A stretch of DNA of 64,000 bases from Bacteroidota bacterium (GTDB lineage: Bacteria; Bacteroidota; Bacteroidia; Bacteroidales; Paludibacteraceae), in NCBI GenBank assembly GCA_017860345.1, contig JAFNAV010000002.1:27253-91252 (forward strand). Reading direction: 5' to 3'. Positions 28,443-36,810 of the stretch are shown piece after piece. The notes beneath the pieces are model-generated. The model was not told where the DNA came from. It searched no databases and saw only the letters and a program-made list of their open reading frames with translations. The translations under genes were made by a program, and so were the position numbers. The first letter of the stretch is position 1, and each line of letters starts with the position of its first letter.

Positions 28443-29825
28443 TCAGAATTTACTATAAACCACATCTATTTTCATAGGCTTGGTTTTGTGCTTACCAGAA
28501 TTTATTTTGGTAGCACTCATCAGGTTCTGTGGTTTTACCTCAATAACACTACTACTTCCATTATATTGCAGCGTTACAGGCATCAAAATAAAGTTCATTG
28601 TTTCCGGCAAATCATTTACATCCTTATTTCTGATTTCATTGATAATCAGTCCAGCCAAATCGAATGAATAATAATAATTTACCTCCTCAGTATCTTCATC
28701 GGTTTCCGACGAGTACGAAGTAAGAATAGCGCAGGTATCCGACGGAAGTTCGTGTTTTTGGAAAAATCTGTTATAAGCCGATTCTTTTACCAGCAACATA
28801 CGCGAAGTAATTGGCTGCGCCAAATCATCTTCGTTCAGTTCATTTACATCTACTCTGAGTTTAGCCCGGTTTAGAAGCAAAATTTTATCATTTACCTTCA
28901 ACTGCATACCCAATTTACGGAGCGGAACTGATACTTTTGTGTAAATATTAGTCGGACTCGACAAATATGTTACCTGATCATCGGCATTATAGGTAGCTTT
29001 CAGCGATTCTCTATCAGGATGCTGAAAACGGTTTACCTGACGCACTTCGGAATTGGCCGGATAAGGCACATATGAATTAACATATGCGGTAGAATCCTGT
29101 CCTTTAATATCTTTAGTGATGTAGCTGTAATGAAAATAATACTTAATAGCTAATCCTCTGAGATATAGCATACTGGCCGTACCAAAATTGGTAGTTACGT
29201 AGATACCATTAAAGAAGCTCTGAAACTCTGACTGGTTCGATTGCGTATAACGTTTGGACAGTACAGAAGAGAAATTCTGAACAAACGAATCGGTTAGCTT
29301 AATTTCAATAGCAGTAGTGTCAGGCCTGATAATCACAGCATCCTTTGCTGAAAACGATTTTTTTCCTATACGCTCAGTTCTGTCGGTGTACAAACTCACA
29401 TCTATATCCGACCGGTAAGCATTAGTATAATTAAATGTCAGCCCCTTGTTCATCTTATATACATTCACTTCCATAGGCGAATACTGATGACCAAACCAGT
29501 TATAGTAATACATGACTAACTTGGCCGAATCGGCCTGTGCACCTGCGGGATAGCTGAAATCGAGAGGAGGTTGTACCTGAGCCAGAATGTCGGCATACGT
29601 TGTTCCGTAGAACGGATCTACAAAAGTTCCGAGCAGAAATGAGTCGGGCCTTGAATACATAAATTCGGGAAAATAGTTTTCAGTTTCGAGATACACAGTG
29701 GCAGTGTCGACTGAAATTTTATCACCCTCAGGTTGTATTTGCGATCCTGTATCAGTGATACCATCGGTACAGGAAAAAGTGAGCAACATTAAAATTGCAA
29801 AAAGAAGATATGAATACGATTTCAT
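28443..29825 (-). CDS. DUF4270-family lipoprotein
   Basis: A 460-residue predicted outer-membrane lipoprotein. The signal ends in a lipobox (MLLTFSCTDG, Cys about 19). The body matches the DUF4270 family of Bacteroidota (ETENYFPEFMYSRPDSFLLGTFVDPFYG). The function of the family is unknown. It is downstream of the starch-synthase-like gene on the same strand, a neighbourhood seen in other Bacteroidota next to panC and panD. Confidence 0.88.
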   Translation of the reverse strand: MKSYSYLLFAILMLLTFSCTDGITDTGSQIQPEGDKISVDTATVYLETENYFPEFMYSRPDSFLLGTFVDPFYGTTYADILAQVQPPLDFSYPAGAQADSAKLVMYYYNWFGHQYSPMEVNVYKMNKGLTFNYTNAYRSDIDVSLYTDRTERIGKKSFSAKDAVIIRPDTTAIEIKLTDSFVQNFSSVLSKRYTQSNQSEFQSFFNGIYVTTNFGTASMLYLRGLAIKYYFHYSYITKDIKGQDSTAYVNSYVPYPANSEVRQVNRFQHPDRESLKATYNADDQVTYLSSPTNIYTKVSVPLRKLGMQLKVNDKILLLNRAKLRVDVNELNEDDLAQPITSRMLLVKESAYNRFFQKHELPSDTCAILTSYSSETDEDTEEVNYYYSFDLAGLIINEIRNKDVNDLPETMNFILMPVTLQYNGSSSVIEVKPQNLMSATKINSGKHKTKPMKIDVVYSKF

Positions 29826-29885
29826 GCAAAATGAAATAAATTATAAAAAATTTGAGTGAATCTCTCAGAAAATTATGCTAATAAT

Positions 29886-30698
29886 TTAGATAAGGCTATC
29901 ATAAAATCTGACATATTCATCGGCGTAATCTTCTTCATTCACGTATGGCAGGAATTTTATTTCTTTTTCTTTTACGTAGTCAACTACCTTGTCGTTAACA
30001 ACCGGACTCGATTGGATTACTCCATCCGAAAAATCAATTGCTAATTTAGATAATGCCACATAATCAATTTCCTTATCTTTAATGGGCTGAATGTGTTTTT
30101 CTTCAATGCCTTCGAGCAATAACTGTTTGGCAAACAGCTCACGAAATGGCTTTTTAAATTCATCGTTAAAAACCGAATATACAACTTTCGAGTTTTTAAA
30201 AAACGGATCCTGATTGTAAGCTTTCTTAATATACAACGGAGCCAAAGCAGTCATCCAACCCTGACAATGAATAACATCAGGTGTCCAACGCAGCTTTTTC
30301 ACGGTTTCCATTACTCCGCGTATAAAAAAAATCGTACGTTCATCGTTGTCGGTATAATCTTCTCCGTTTTCGTCGGCTACAGTATTTTTTCTGTGAAAGT
30401 AATCATCATTATCAATAAAATACACCTGCAAACGGGCTGATTGTATCGAAGCAACTTTGATAATCAGCGGATGGTCAGTGTCATCAATAATAAGATTCAT
30501 TCCCGACAAACGTATTACCTCATGTAATTGATTTCGTCGTTCATTTATTGCACCAAACTTGGGCATAAACGTGCGGGTCTCACGACCCCTATCCTGTACT
30601 GCCTGAGGTAAATAACGCCCCATATTAGCCAACTCTGACTCAGGTAAATAAGGAAAAATTTCTTGCGAAATGTAAAGGACTTTGCTTACTTTTTTCAT
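29886..30698 (-). CDS. Short starch/glycogen synthase-like protein (GT5 N-terminal domain only)
   Basis: The protein resembles the N-terminal GT-B domain of GT5 glycogen/starch synthases (KVLYISQEIFPYLPES, TPDVIHCQGWMTAL). It is about 270 residues, roughly half a full enzyme, and lacks the C-terminal domain. The ADP-glucose-binding KxGGL motif is replaced by SELANMG. The start is placed at the ATG 30698 because a -7 box at 30741-30748 lies inside the longer ORF. Similar short forms occur in Bacteroidota; whether they synthesise glycogen is unclear. Confidence 0.85.
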   Translation of the reverse strand: MKKVSKVLYISQEIFPYLPESELANMGRYLPQAVQDRGRETRTFMPKFGAINERRNQLHEVIRLSGMNLIIDDTDHPLIIKVASIQSARLQVYFIDNDDYFHRKNTVADENGEDYTDNDERTIFFIRGVMETVKKLRWTPDVIHCQGWMTALAPLYIKKAYNQDPFFKNSKVVYSVFNDEFKKPFRELFAKQLLLEGIEEKHIQPIKDKEIDYVALSKLAIDFSDGVIQSSPVVNDKVVDYVKEKEIKFLPYVNEEDYADEYVRFYDSLI

Positions 30699-30740
30699 GC
30701 TCTTGAGCTCCGAAGCTATGAGATAAATGTTTTCGGATTG

Positions 30741-30748
30741 CAAAGATA
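30741..30748 (-). promoter_or_regulatory. -7 box for the GT5-like gene
   Basis: Minus-strand TATCTTTG fits TAnnTTTG 43 bases upstream of the ATG at 30698. It lies within the ORF-track extension (to 30773), which argues against the longer start. Confidence 0.5.
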
Positions 30749-31075
30749 TATAAAAAAAACCGGATATAAACAAGTGTTTAAGCTAAAATGTTAAGCCATG
30801 TTTTATCATTTAAACAAGATTTAATTGACCTCGAAGCTCATCACTATCATCCATTTTGCATAAAATCAATAGTTTAACAGGCTCTTTTATAACTTTTGAT
30901 TCGTCTGCGTTACCACATCCGGCTTTTCATTAACCAAACCTTTTAGCGTTTTTTATGGGGTATCTGTATCCAATTTATTTTTCGTTGACAATGTGTGAAT
31001 AAACAACTGTGATTCAAAACGTGTTTAATTATGTATAATGCTGATAATTTGTAGCATCATACAAATAAGTTTTTG
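30749..31075. other. Intergenic region without a recognised gene
   Basis: About 330 AT-rich bases between the divergent GT5-like gene and panC. I see no ORF, RNA gene or strong hairpin here. Promoters for the two flanking genes sit at its ends. Confidence 0.6.
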
Positions 31076-31083
31076 TACTTTTG
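31076..31083 (+). promoter_or_regulatory. -7 box for the panC operon
   Basis: TACTTTTG fits TAnnTTTG. A TTTG lies at 31048-31051, 24 bases upstream, longer than the usual spacer. The leader to the panC ATG is about 110 bases. Confidence 0.4.
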
Positions 31084-31197
31084 CAGCTGTTTTTTTCAAA
31101 ACAATCATTTTATTGTATAAAAATACACGGGCTGATTTCTTGAAAACACAAGAAATAAACCATATCGATTAAAAGTTTTATTTAATATCGTTATTTG

Positions 31198-32052
31198 ATG
31201 AAGATTATTTCAAATCCGGAAGAACTGCGTAGCGAAATAAGCAACATGCGGCTATCCGGTAAAACAATAGGCTTTGTGCCCACAATGGGAGCTTTGCACG
31301 ATGGACACAAGTCGCTGGTTGCAAAGTCGGTGGGCGAAAATGACTTTAATGTGGTAAGCATATTTGTGAATCCGACACAATTTAATAATGCTGAGGATTT
31401 AAAAAAATACCCGCGCACCCTGGAACGGGATGCCGAAATGCTTGAAAAAATTGGTTGCAATTTGATATTTGCACCGCAGCCGGACGACATTTACAGCAAA
31501 GACGAAATGAATCAGCGTTTTGAATTCGATTTCGGTGGACTGGACGAAGTAATGGAAGGAGCATTTCGGCCGGGACATTTTAACGGCGTAGTACAAATTG
31601 TCAGCAAACTTTTTAAGTTGGTAGAACCCGACAAAGCGTATTTCGGCGAAAAAGATTTCCAGCAATTAGCCATTATTCACCGCATGGTAAGAATAATGAA
31701 TATGAAAGTGGAAATTGTAGATTGTCCCATTGTACGGGAGCAAAGCGGACTGGCTATGAGCAGCCGGAACGAAAGGCTAACTGACGAACAACGGAAATAT
31801 GCTGCCGAAATATCGAAAGTTTTGTTTGAAAGTCGTAACTTTGCACCGGAATTAACTCCCGGTCAGGTGACTGATGAGGTAATTAGCAAAATCAATGCAA
31901 CAACCGGATTATGTGTAGAATACTACCAGATAGTAAATGACACAACCCTGTTGCCTGTCGAAACATGGAGCGAACCGGCAGTGGGATGTATCGCTGTTTT
32001 TTGTGGCGAGGTAAGACTGATTGACAACATCAGATACACTATGCCACGATAA
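31198..32052 (+). CDS. panC: Pantothenate synthetase PanC
   Basis: This enzyme joins pantoate and beta-alanine using ATP, the last step of pantothenate synthesis. The nucleotidyl-transferase motif VPTMGALHDGHKSL lies near residue 30, and the AMSSRNERL motif near 185. The ORF track begins at a TTG (31195); the ATG at 31198 gives 284 residues, the family length. panD follows after 40 bases, so the two genes form a pantothenate unit. Confidence 0.96.
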   Translation: MKIISNPEELRSEISNMRLSGKTIGFVPTMGALHDGHKSLVAKSVGENDFNVVSIFVNPTQFNNAEDLKKYPRTLERDAEMLEKIGCNLIFAPQPDDIYSKDEMNQRFEFDFGGLDEVMEGAFRPGHFNGVVQIVSKLFKLVEPDKAYFGEKDFQQLAIIHRMVRIMNMKVEIVDCPIVREQSGLAMSSRNERLTDEQRKYAAEISKVLFESRNFAPELTPGQVTDEVISKINATTGLCVEYYQIVNDTTLLPVETWSEPAVGCIAVFCGEVRLIDNIRYTMPR

Positions 32053-32092
32053 TAATTATTTATTCATAAAAAAAATCAGACAATTTATATAA

Positions 32093-32443
32093 ATGTTAGT
32101 TCACGTTGTAAAATCAAAAATTCATCGCGTAACCGTTACCGAAGCCAATCTGAATTACATCGGTAGTATCACTATTGATACTGACCTGATGGATGCGGCT
32201 AATATTATTGCCAACGAAAAAGTAAGTATTGTCAATAATAATAATGGTGAAAGGTTCGAGACTTACGTTATTCCCGGCCAAAGAGGCTCAGGGGTAATCT
32301 GTCTGAATGGCGCTGCGGCACGCTTGGTACAACCGGGCGACATCGTAATTATTATGGCCTATGCCATGATGGATATGGAAGAAGCCCTCACTTTCAAGCC
32401 AGCTGTGGTTTTTCCTGACACCGCCACAAACAAACTGGTATAA
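32093..32443 (+). CDS. panD: Aspartate 1-decarboxylase PanD
   Basis: This pyruvoyl enzyme makes beta-alanine from aspartate for PanC. The self-processing site G24-S25 is visible in NYIGSITID, where cleavage creates the pyruvoyl group on S25. The 116-residue proenzyme has the usual length, including the conserved [12 protein letters not shown] segment and the catalytic tyrosine region. It lies between panC and hisH. Confidence 0.96.
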   Translation: MLVHVVKSKIHRVTVTEANLNYIGSITIDTDLMDAANIIANEKVSIVNNNNGERFETYVIPGQRGSGVICLNGAAARLVQPGDIVIIMAYAMMDMEEALTFKPAVVFPDTATNKLV

Positions 32444-32495
32444 CGCGCATAAAATGCATCTCAGGAATAACACGGTACTCATATTACTAAATTAA

Positions 32496-33089
32496 ATGAA
32501 AGTTGTAATTATAAAATACAATGCCGGCAATATCCGATCGGTGCTTTTTGCGCTCGAACGCATTGGCGTACAGGCTGTAGTAACCGACGATCCGGAATTG
32601 ATAAGAGCTGCCGACAGGGTTATCTTCCCCGGAGTGGGCGAAGCATCGTCGGCCATGCAGTACCTTTCAGAAAAGGGACTCGACCAGCTTATACAATCGC
32701 TCACACAACCGGTGTTGGGCATTTGCCTGGGTATGCAACTGATGTGCTCTTTCTCCGAAGAGAACAACACGCCCTGCATGGGTATTTTTAAGGAAAAAGT
32801 AAAGCGCTTTCCTGAAAAAGCGGGATTTAAAATCCCTCAAATTGGCTGGAATAATATTTATGGATTAAAATCGGATTTGTTCGCCGGTATCGACGAAGAT
32901 GCTTATATGTATTTTGTTCATGGATATTATGTTGAAGCCTGCAACGATGCTATTGCCCGTACAAATTATGTAGCGGAATATAGTTCGGCAATTCATAAAG
33001 ACAACTTTTACGCGGTGCAGTTCCACCCCGAAAAGTCGGGTGTGGTTGGCCAGCGAATACTCGAAAATTTTATTTTCGGTCAGAAATAA
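32496..33089 (+). CDS. hisH: Imidazole glycerol phosphate synthase glutaminase subunit HisH
   Basis: This class I glutamine amidotransferase supplies ammonia to HisF in histidine synthesis. The triad is C77 (GICLGMQLM), H177 and E179 (VQFHPEKSG), with the HisH-specific FPGVGEASSAM and QIGWNN motifs. It is 197 residues, full length. No other his gene lies near: panD precedes and tgt follows. In many Bacteroidota hisH sits with hisB, hisA and hisF, so the location is unusual. Confidence 0.93.
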   Translation: MKVVIIKYNAGNIRSVLFALERIGVQAVVTDDPELIRAADRVIFPGVGEASSAMQYLSEKGLDQLIQSLTQPVLGICLGMQLMCSFSEENNTPCMGIFKEKVKRFPEKAGFKIPQIGWNNIYGLKSDLFAGIDEDAYMYFVHGYYVEACNDAIARTNYVAEYSSAIHKDNFYAVQFHPEKSGVVGQRILENFIFGQK

Positions 33090-33136
33090 TCAATTTTTCT
33101 GCAACGCACTACAGCCGAAACTGAATAATCATAAAA

Positions 33137-34267
33137 ATGACATTTGAATTACAATACAAAGATTCGCAAAGCAATGCCAGAGCAGGTGTAATTACTACAG
33201 ACCACGGTATTATTGAAACGCCTGTGTTTATGCCTGTAGGTACCGTGGCCTCGGTAAAAGCGGTACATATGCACGAGCTGAAAGAAGACATCAAAGCCCG
33301 GATTATACTTGGTAACACGTACCACTTGTACCTGCGCCCCGGAATCGACACCCTGGAGAAAGCCGGCGGACTGCATAAATTCAACGGATGGGACAAACCG
33401 ATATTAACTGACAGCGGTGGTTTTCAGGTATTCTCGCTCACCGGCAACCGCAAACTTACTGAGGAAGGCGCCACTTTCCGTTCGCACATCGACGGCAGCA
33501 AACACCTGTTTACACCTGAACGTGCTGTAGACATACAACGCTCTATCGGCGCTGATATTATCATGGCATTTGACGAATGTACGCCTGGCAATGCCGATTA
33601 TCAGTATGCTAAAAAATCGATGGAACTAACTCATCGTTGGCTTGAGCGGGGAGTAAAACACTTTGACAACACCGAAGCCAAATATGGTTATTCTCAAACC
33701 TTTTTCCCCATTGTACAAGGCTGCGTTTATCCCGATCTTCGTAAACAATCGGCAGAATTTATTGCATCGCAAAACCGAGAAGGCAATGCCATAGGTGGCC
33801 TGGCAGTAGGCGAACCTACCGAAAAGATGTATGAGATGATTGAGATTGTGAATGAAATTCTGCCCACCGACAAACCAAGATACCTGATGGGTGTAGGTAC
33901 GCCCCAGAACATTCTTGAAGGTATTGAACGTGGCGTGGATATGTTCGACTGCGTTATGCCTACACGCAACGGACGAAACGGAATGCTTTTTACGTCGCAG
34001 GGCGTAATGAATATGCGCAACGAAAAATGGAAAAATGATTTTTCGCTTTTAGATGAGTTCGGAACTTCGTATGTCGACAAAGCTTACTCCAAGGCTTATC
34101 TCCGTCATTTATTTATAAGTAAGGAGCTATTAGCCATGCAAATAGCATCTATTCACAATCTGGCCTTTTATTTGTGGTTGGTGGACGAGGCTCGTAAACA
34201 CATCATAGCCGGTGACTTTAGCACCTGGAAAACAGGCATGGTACAGCAATTAGGCCAAAGACTCTGA
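33137..34267 (+). CDS. tgt: tRNA-guanine transglycosylase Tgt (lacking zinc cysteines)
   Basis: This enzyme exchanges G34 of GUN-anticodon tRNAs for preQ1 on the way to queuosine. The 376-residue protein has DSGGFQVF, FDECTPG, GGLAVGE and the probable nucleophile D271 in MFDCVMPTRNGRNG. The structural zinc site of bacterial Tgt is CxCxxC plus a His; here the matching positions read G309, S311 and D314 (LDEFGTSYVDKAYS), while the HNL histidine remains. The catalytic part is intact, so it is probably active without that zinc. It precedes the LptF/G-like gene. Confidence 0.94.
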   Translation: MTFELQYKDSQSNARAGVITTDHGIIETPVFMPVGTVASVKAVHMHELKEDIKARIILGNTYHLYLRPGIDTLEKAGGLHKFNGWDKPILTDSGGFQVFSLTGNRKLTEEGATFRSHIDGSKHLFTPERAVDIQRSIGADIIMAFDECTPGNADYQYAKKSMELTHRWLERGVKHFDNTEAKYGYSQTFFPIVQGCVYPDLRKQSAEFIASQNREGNAIGGLAVGEPTEKMYEMIEIVNEILPTDKPRYLMGVGTPQNILEGIERGVDMFDCVMPTRNGRNGMLFTSQGVMNMRNEKWKNDFSLLDEFGTSYVDKAYSKAYLRHLFISKELLAMQIASIHNLAFYLWLVDEARKHIIAGDFSTWKTGMVQQLGQRL

Positions 34268-34387
34268 ACTGGCAAACATATAGAACTAAAAAATAATACA
34301 TACCGACAACAGGAAAGTTAATCAGGAAAGAAATTCGTTCGGCACTTGTACTAAGTTTATAAAAAACGGTTAATTTCTCTATTTATC

Positions 34388-34395
34388 TAATTTTG
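34388..34395 (+). promoter_or_regulatory. Candidate -7 box before the LptF/G gene
   Basis: TAATTTTG fits TAnnTTTG only 8 bases from the ATG at 34403, which would imply a nearly leaderless mRNA. Low confidence; co-transcription with tgt is equally possible. Confidence 0.25.
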
Positions 34396-34402
34396 ACTCA
34401 TA

Positions 34403-35503
34403 ATGAAGATCAACTTACAGAAATTGGGCTTAAAACGAATTGATACTTATATTATCACTAAGTTTTTGGGAACGTACTTTTACTCTATAGTGCTGATTAT
34501 AAGCATATCTATTGTATTTGACCTTACCGAAAAGCTGGATAACTTTTTTGACAACAATGCTCCGCTCTCTGCAATTGTATTCGATTACTACCTGAACTTT
34601 ATACCGTTCTATATGAACATGTTCAGTCCGCTGTTTACATTTATTGCCGTAATATTCTTCACTTCCAAGATGGCCTCAAACACCGAAATTATCGCCATTT
34701 TAGCCAGTGGAGTTAGCTTCAGACGACTGATGGTGCCTTATATGGTTTCGGCAATGGTTATTGGCTCACTGGCTTTTGTTCTCGGAGGCTATGTTATACC
34801 TCCCGCATCGGCCAAAATGATTGATTTTGAAGACAAATATATCAAAAAACTAAAATCGAACAACGCCCGAAACGTCCAGATGGAAGTAGAACCAGGTGTA
34901 ATCATGTATATTGAAAGATACGAAATTTCGGAAAAGACGGGATATCGTTTTTCGCTCGAAAAATTTAAAAACAAAAAGCTTATTTCGCGCCTTACTGCCG
35001 AAACCATTAAGTACGACACGCTGTACAAATGGACTATGAACAATTATCTGCAACGCGATTTCAAAGGTATGCGCGAAAGCCTCAGCAACGGTACAGCCAA
35101 AGACACTACCATCCATGTAGAGCCTTACGAGTTTTTCATATCTTCCAAAGAAAGTCCTCAGATGAACAATACCCAACTACGAACTTATCTGAAACGACAA
35201 AAAAACCGTGGAGTAGGAAACATACAAGGATTTGAAGATGAATACTATAAGCGTTATTCGATGCCATTAGCCGCTTTTATCATGACCCTTATTGGCGTAT
35301 CGCTATCGTCGCGCAAAGTACGTGGTGGCATGGGGCTTCATCTGGGAATAGGTCTTGCACTCAGCGCTTTATACATCTTATTTACCACCTTATCTACCAC
35401 TTTCTCAGTCAAAGGGCTGATGTCGCCTTTTGTAGCTGTATGGATTCCGAATATCGTGTTTCTCACAGTGGGCTTATATCTCTATCGCACAGCTCCAAAA
35501 TAA
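34403..35503 (+). CDS. LptF/LptG-family permease (YjgP/YjgQ)
   Basis: A 366-residue inner-membrane protein of the LptF/LptG family, which with LptB extracts lipopolysaccharide from the inner membrane. Three membrane segments lie in the first 130 residues and three at the C-terminus (ALYILFTTLSTTFSV), flanking a periplasmic beta-jellyroll-like region. The family start LKRIDTYIITKFLGTYF is present. Only one of the usual pair is here; the other is elsewhere. Whether this is F or G cannot be told. Confidence 0.9.
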   Translation: MKINLQKLGLKRIDTYIITKFLGTYFYSIVLIISISIVFDLTEKLDNFFDNNAPLSAIVFDYYLNFIPFYMNMFSPLFTFIAVIFFTSKMASNTEIIAILASGVSFRRLMVPYMVSAMVIGSLAFVLGGYVIPPASAKMIDFEDKYIKKLKSNNARNVQMEVEPGVIMYIERYEISEKTGYRFSLEKFKNKKLISRLTAETIKYDTLYKWTMNNYLQRDFKGMRESLSNGTAKDTTIHVEPYEFFISSKESPQMNNTQLRTYLKRQKNRGVGNIQGFEDEYYKRYSMPLAAFIMTLIGVSLSSRKVRGGMGLHLGIGLALSALYILFTTLSTTFSVKGLMSPFVAVWIPNIVFLTVGLYLYRTAPK

Positions 35504-35509
35504 AAAAGT

Positions 35510-35562
35510 AAGGGTGTCAACACAACAGGACTTTTTATCATCTTGTTTTGTTTGACACCCTT
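35510..35562 (-). terminator. Hairpin between lptF/G-like and rfbB
   Basis: AAGGGTGTCAA and TTGACACCCTT pair perfectly (11 bp) with further imperfect inner pairing. A T-rich run follows on the minus strand, so it mainly serves rfbB (stop 35587). Confidence 0.75.
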
Positions 35563-35586
35563 CAGGCTTATTTGCAATCACCCTGT

Positions 35587-36645
35587 TTATCTTTCGGTAT
35601 ACTGCACTTCGTAATATTTTTGATACTGTCCGCTGGTAACATTATCCAACCATTCCTGATTGCTCAGGTACCAGTCTACAGTCTTTTCAAGTCCTTCTTC
35701 AAACTGCAACGAGGGCTTCCAACCCAGCTCACTTTGCAATTTCGACGAGTCGATAGCATATCGCAAATCATGCCCTGCACGATCCTTTACAAAGGTAATC
35801 AACTGAGCCGACTCCCCTTGGGCACGTCCGAGCTTCCTGTCCATAATTTCGCAAAGCTTATAAATAAGGTCAATATTCTTCCATTCGTTGTTACCGCCAA
35901 TATTATAAGTCTGACCCGTTTTTCCGTTATGAAAAATAGTGTCGATAGCACGCGCATGGTCATTTACCCACAACCAATCACGTACATTTTCGCCCTTTCC
36001 GTAAACAGGAATCGGTTTTTTGTTTTTGATATTATTGATAGCCAGCGGTATGAGTTTTTCCGGGAAATGATTAGCCCCATAATTATTGGAACAGTTGGAT
36101 ATAACTACCGGCAAGCCATAAGTATCCAGATAAGCTCTTACGAAATGATCGGACGAAGCCTTGCTGGCCGAATAGGGCGAGTGCGGATCGTATTTGGTGT
36201 TTTCAGTAAAATAAGTACCGTCAAACTCCAGAGCACCATACACTTCGTCGGTTGACACATGATAAAATCTCTTTCCTTCAAAATTATCTTTCCAAGCATT
36301 TTTAGCCGCATTCAGCAGGTTGCACGTACCAAACACATTGGTGCGTATAAAAGCCAGCGGATCGGTTATCGAACGGTCGACATGCGATTCGGCAGCAAGA
36401 TGTATAACTCCATCAAACTTATATTGATTGAATAACTCGGGGATGAATTTTTCATCCGTAATATCACCTTTAACAAATATGTAGTTTGGTAAGTCGGCAA
36501 TATCTTTTAAATTCTCAAGATTTCCGGCGTAAGTAAGTGCATCCAAATTTACAATTCGGTAACCAGAGTATTTGGTTACAAACAAACGAACCACATGAGA
36601 GCCTATAAAACCTGCTCCACCGGTAATTAAGATAGTTCCTTTCAT
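35587..36645 (-). CDS. rfbB: dTDP-glucose 4,6-dehydratase
   Basis: This short-chain dehydrogenase-type enzyme makes dTDP-4-keto-6-deoxyglucose, the first committed step to dTDP-rhamnose and related sugars for surface polysaccharide. The NAD motif TGGAGFIGSH is at residue 8, STDEVYG near 120 and the catalytic YSASKASSDH near 160. The 352-residue length and NLDALTYAGNLENL segment fit RfbB rather than GalE. The other rfb genes (A, C, D) are not in this window. Confidence 0.94.
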   Translation of the reverse strand: MKGTILITGGAGFIGSHVVRLFVTKYSGYRIVNLDALTYAGNLENLKDIADLPNYIFVKGDITDEKFIPELFNQYKFDGVIHLAAESHVDRSITDPLAFIRTNVFGTCNLLNAAKNAWKDNFEGKRFYHVSTDEVYGALEFDGTYFTENTKYDPHSPYSASKASSDHFVRAYLDTYGLPVVISNCSNNYGANHFPEKLIPLAINNIKNKKPIPVYGKGENVRDWLWVNDHARAIDTIFHNGKTGQTYNIGGNNEWKNIDLIYKLCEIMDRKLGRAQGESAQLITFVKDRAGHDLRYAIDSSKLQSELGWKPSLQFEEGLEKTVDWYLSNQEWLDNVTSGQYQKYYEVQYTER

Positions 36646-36718
36646 GTCTGAAAATCAGATTATTATTCTATAATAAAAAAAGTTATTAACTCAGATACTT
36701 TCATAAATATCTGCATGG

Positions 36719-36749
36719 CAAAGATACAATCTTTTTCAGGTCTTACAAC
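36719..36749 (-). promoter_or_regulatory. Promoter of rfbB
   Basis: Minus-strand GTTG (36746-36749) and TATCTTTG (36719-36726) are spaced by 19 bases, a good -33/-7 match. It lies about 75 bases upstream of the rfbB ATG at 36645. Confidence 0.6.
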
Positions 36750-36783
36750 TTGTTGATAACTTTTTATGAAAAGCAGTGATTCA

Positions 36784-36806
36784 TATTTTTGTAAAAATTA
36801 CTTTTG
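36784..36806 (+). promoter_or_regulatory. Two -7-like boxes before the HU-CCDC81/SPOR gene
   Basis: TATTTTTG (36784-36791) and TACTTTTG (36799-36806) both fit TAnnTTTG and lie just upstream of an in-frame GTG at 36811. Either would place the transcript start beyond the ATG at 36766. Confidence 0.4.
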
Positions 36807-36810
36807 CAAT

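Noticed and set aside
35548-36255. 235-residue plus-strand ORF over rfbB
   Set aside because: Antisense to rfbB, which has full-length catalytic motifs.
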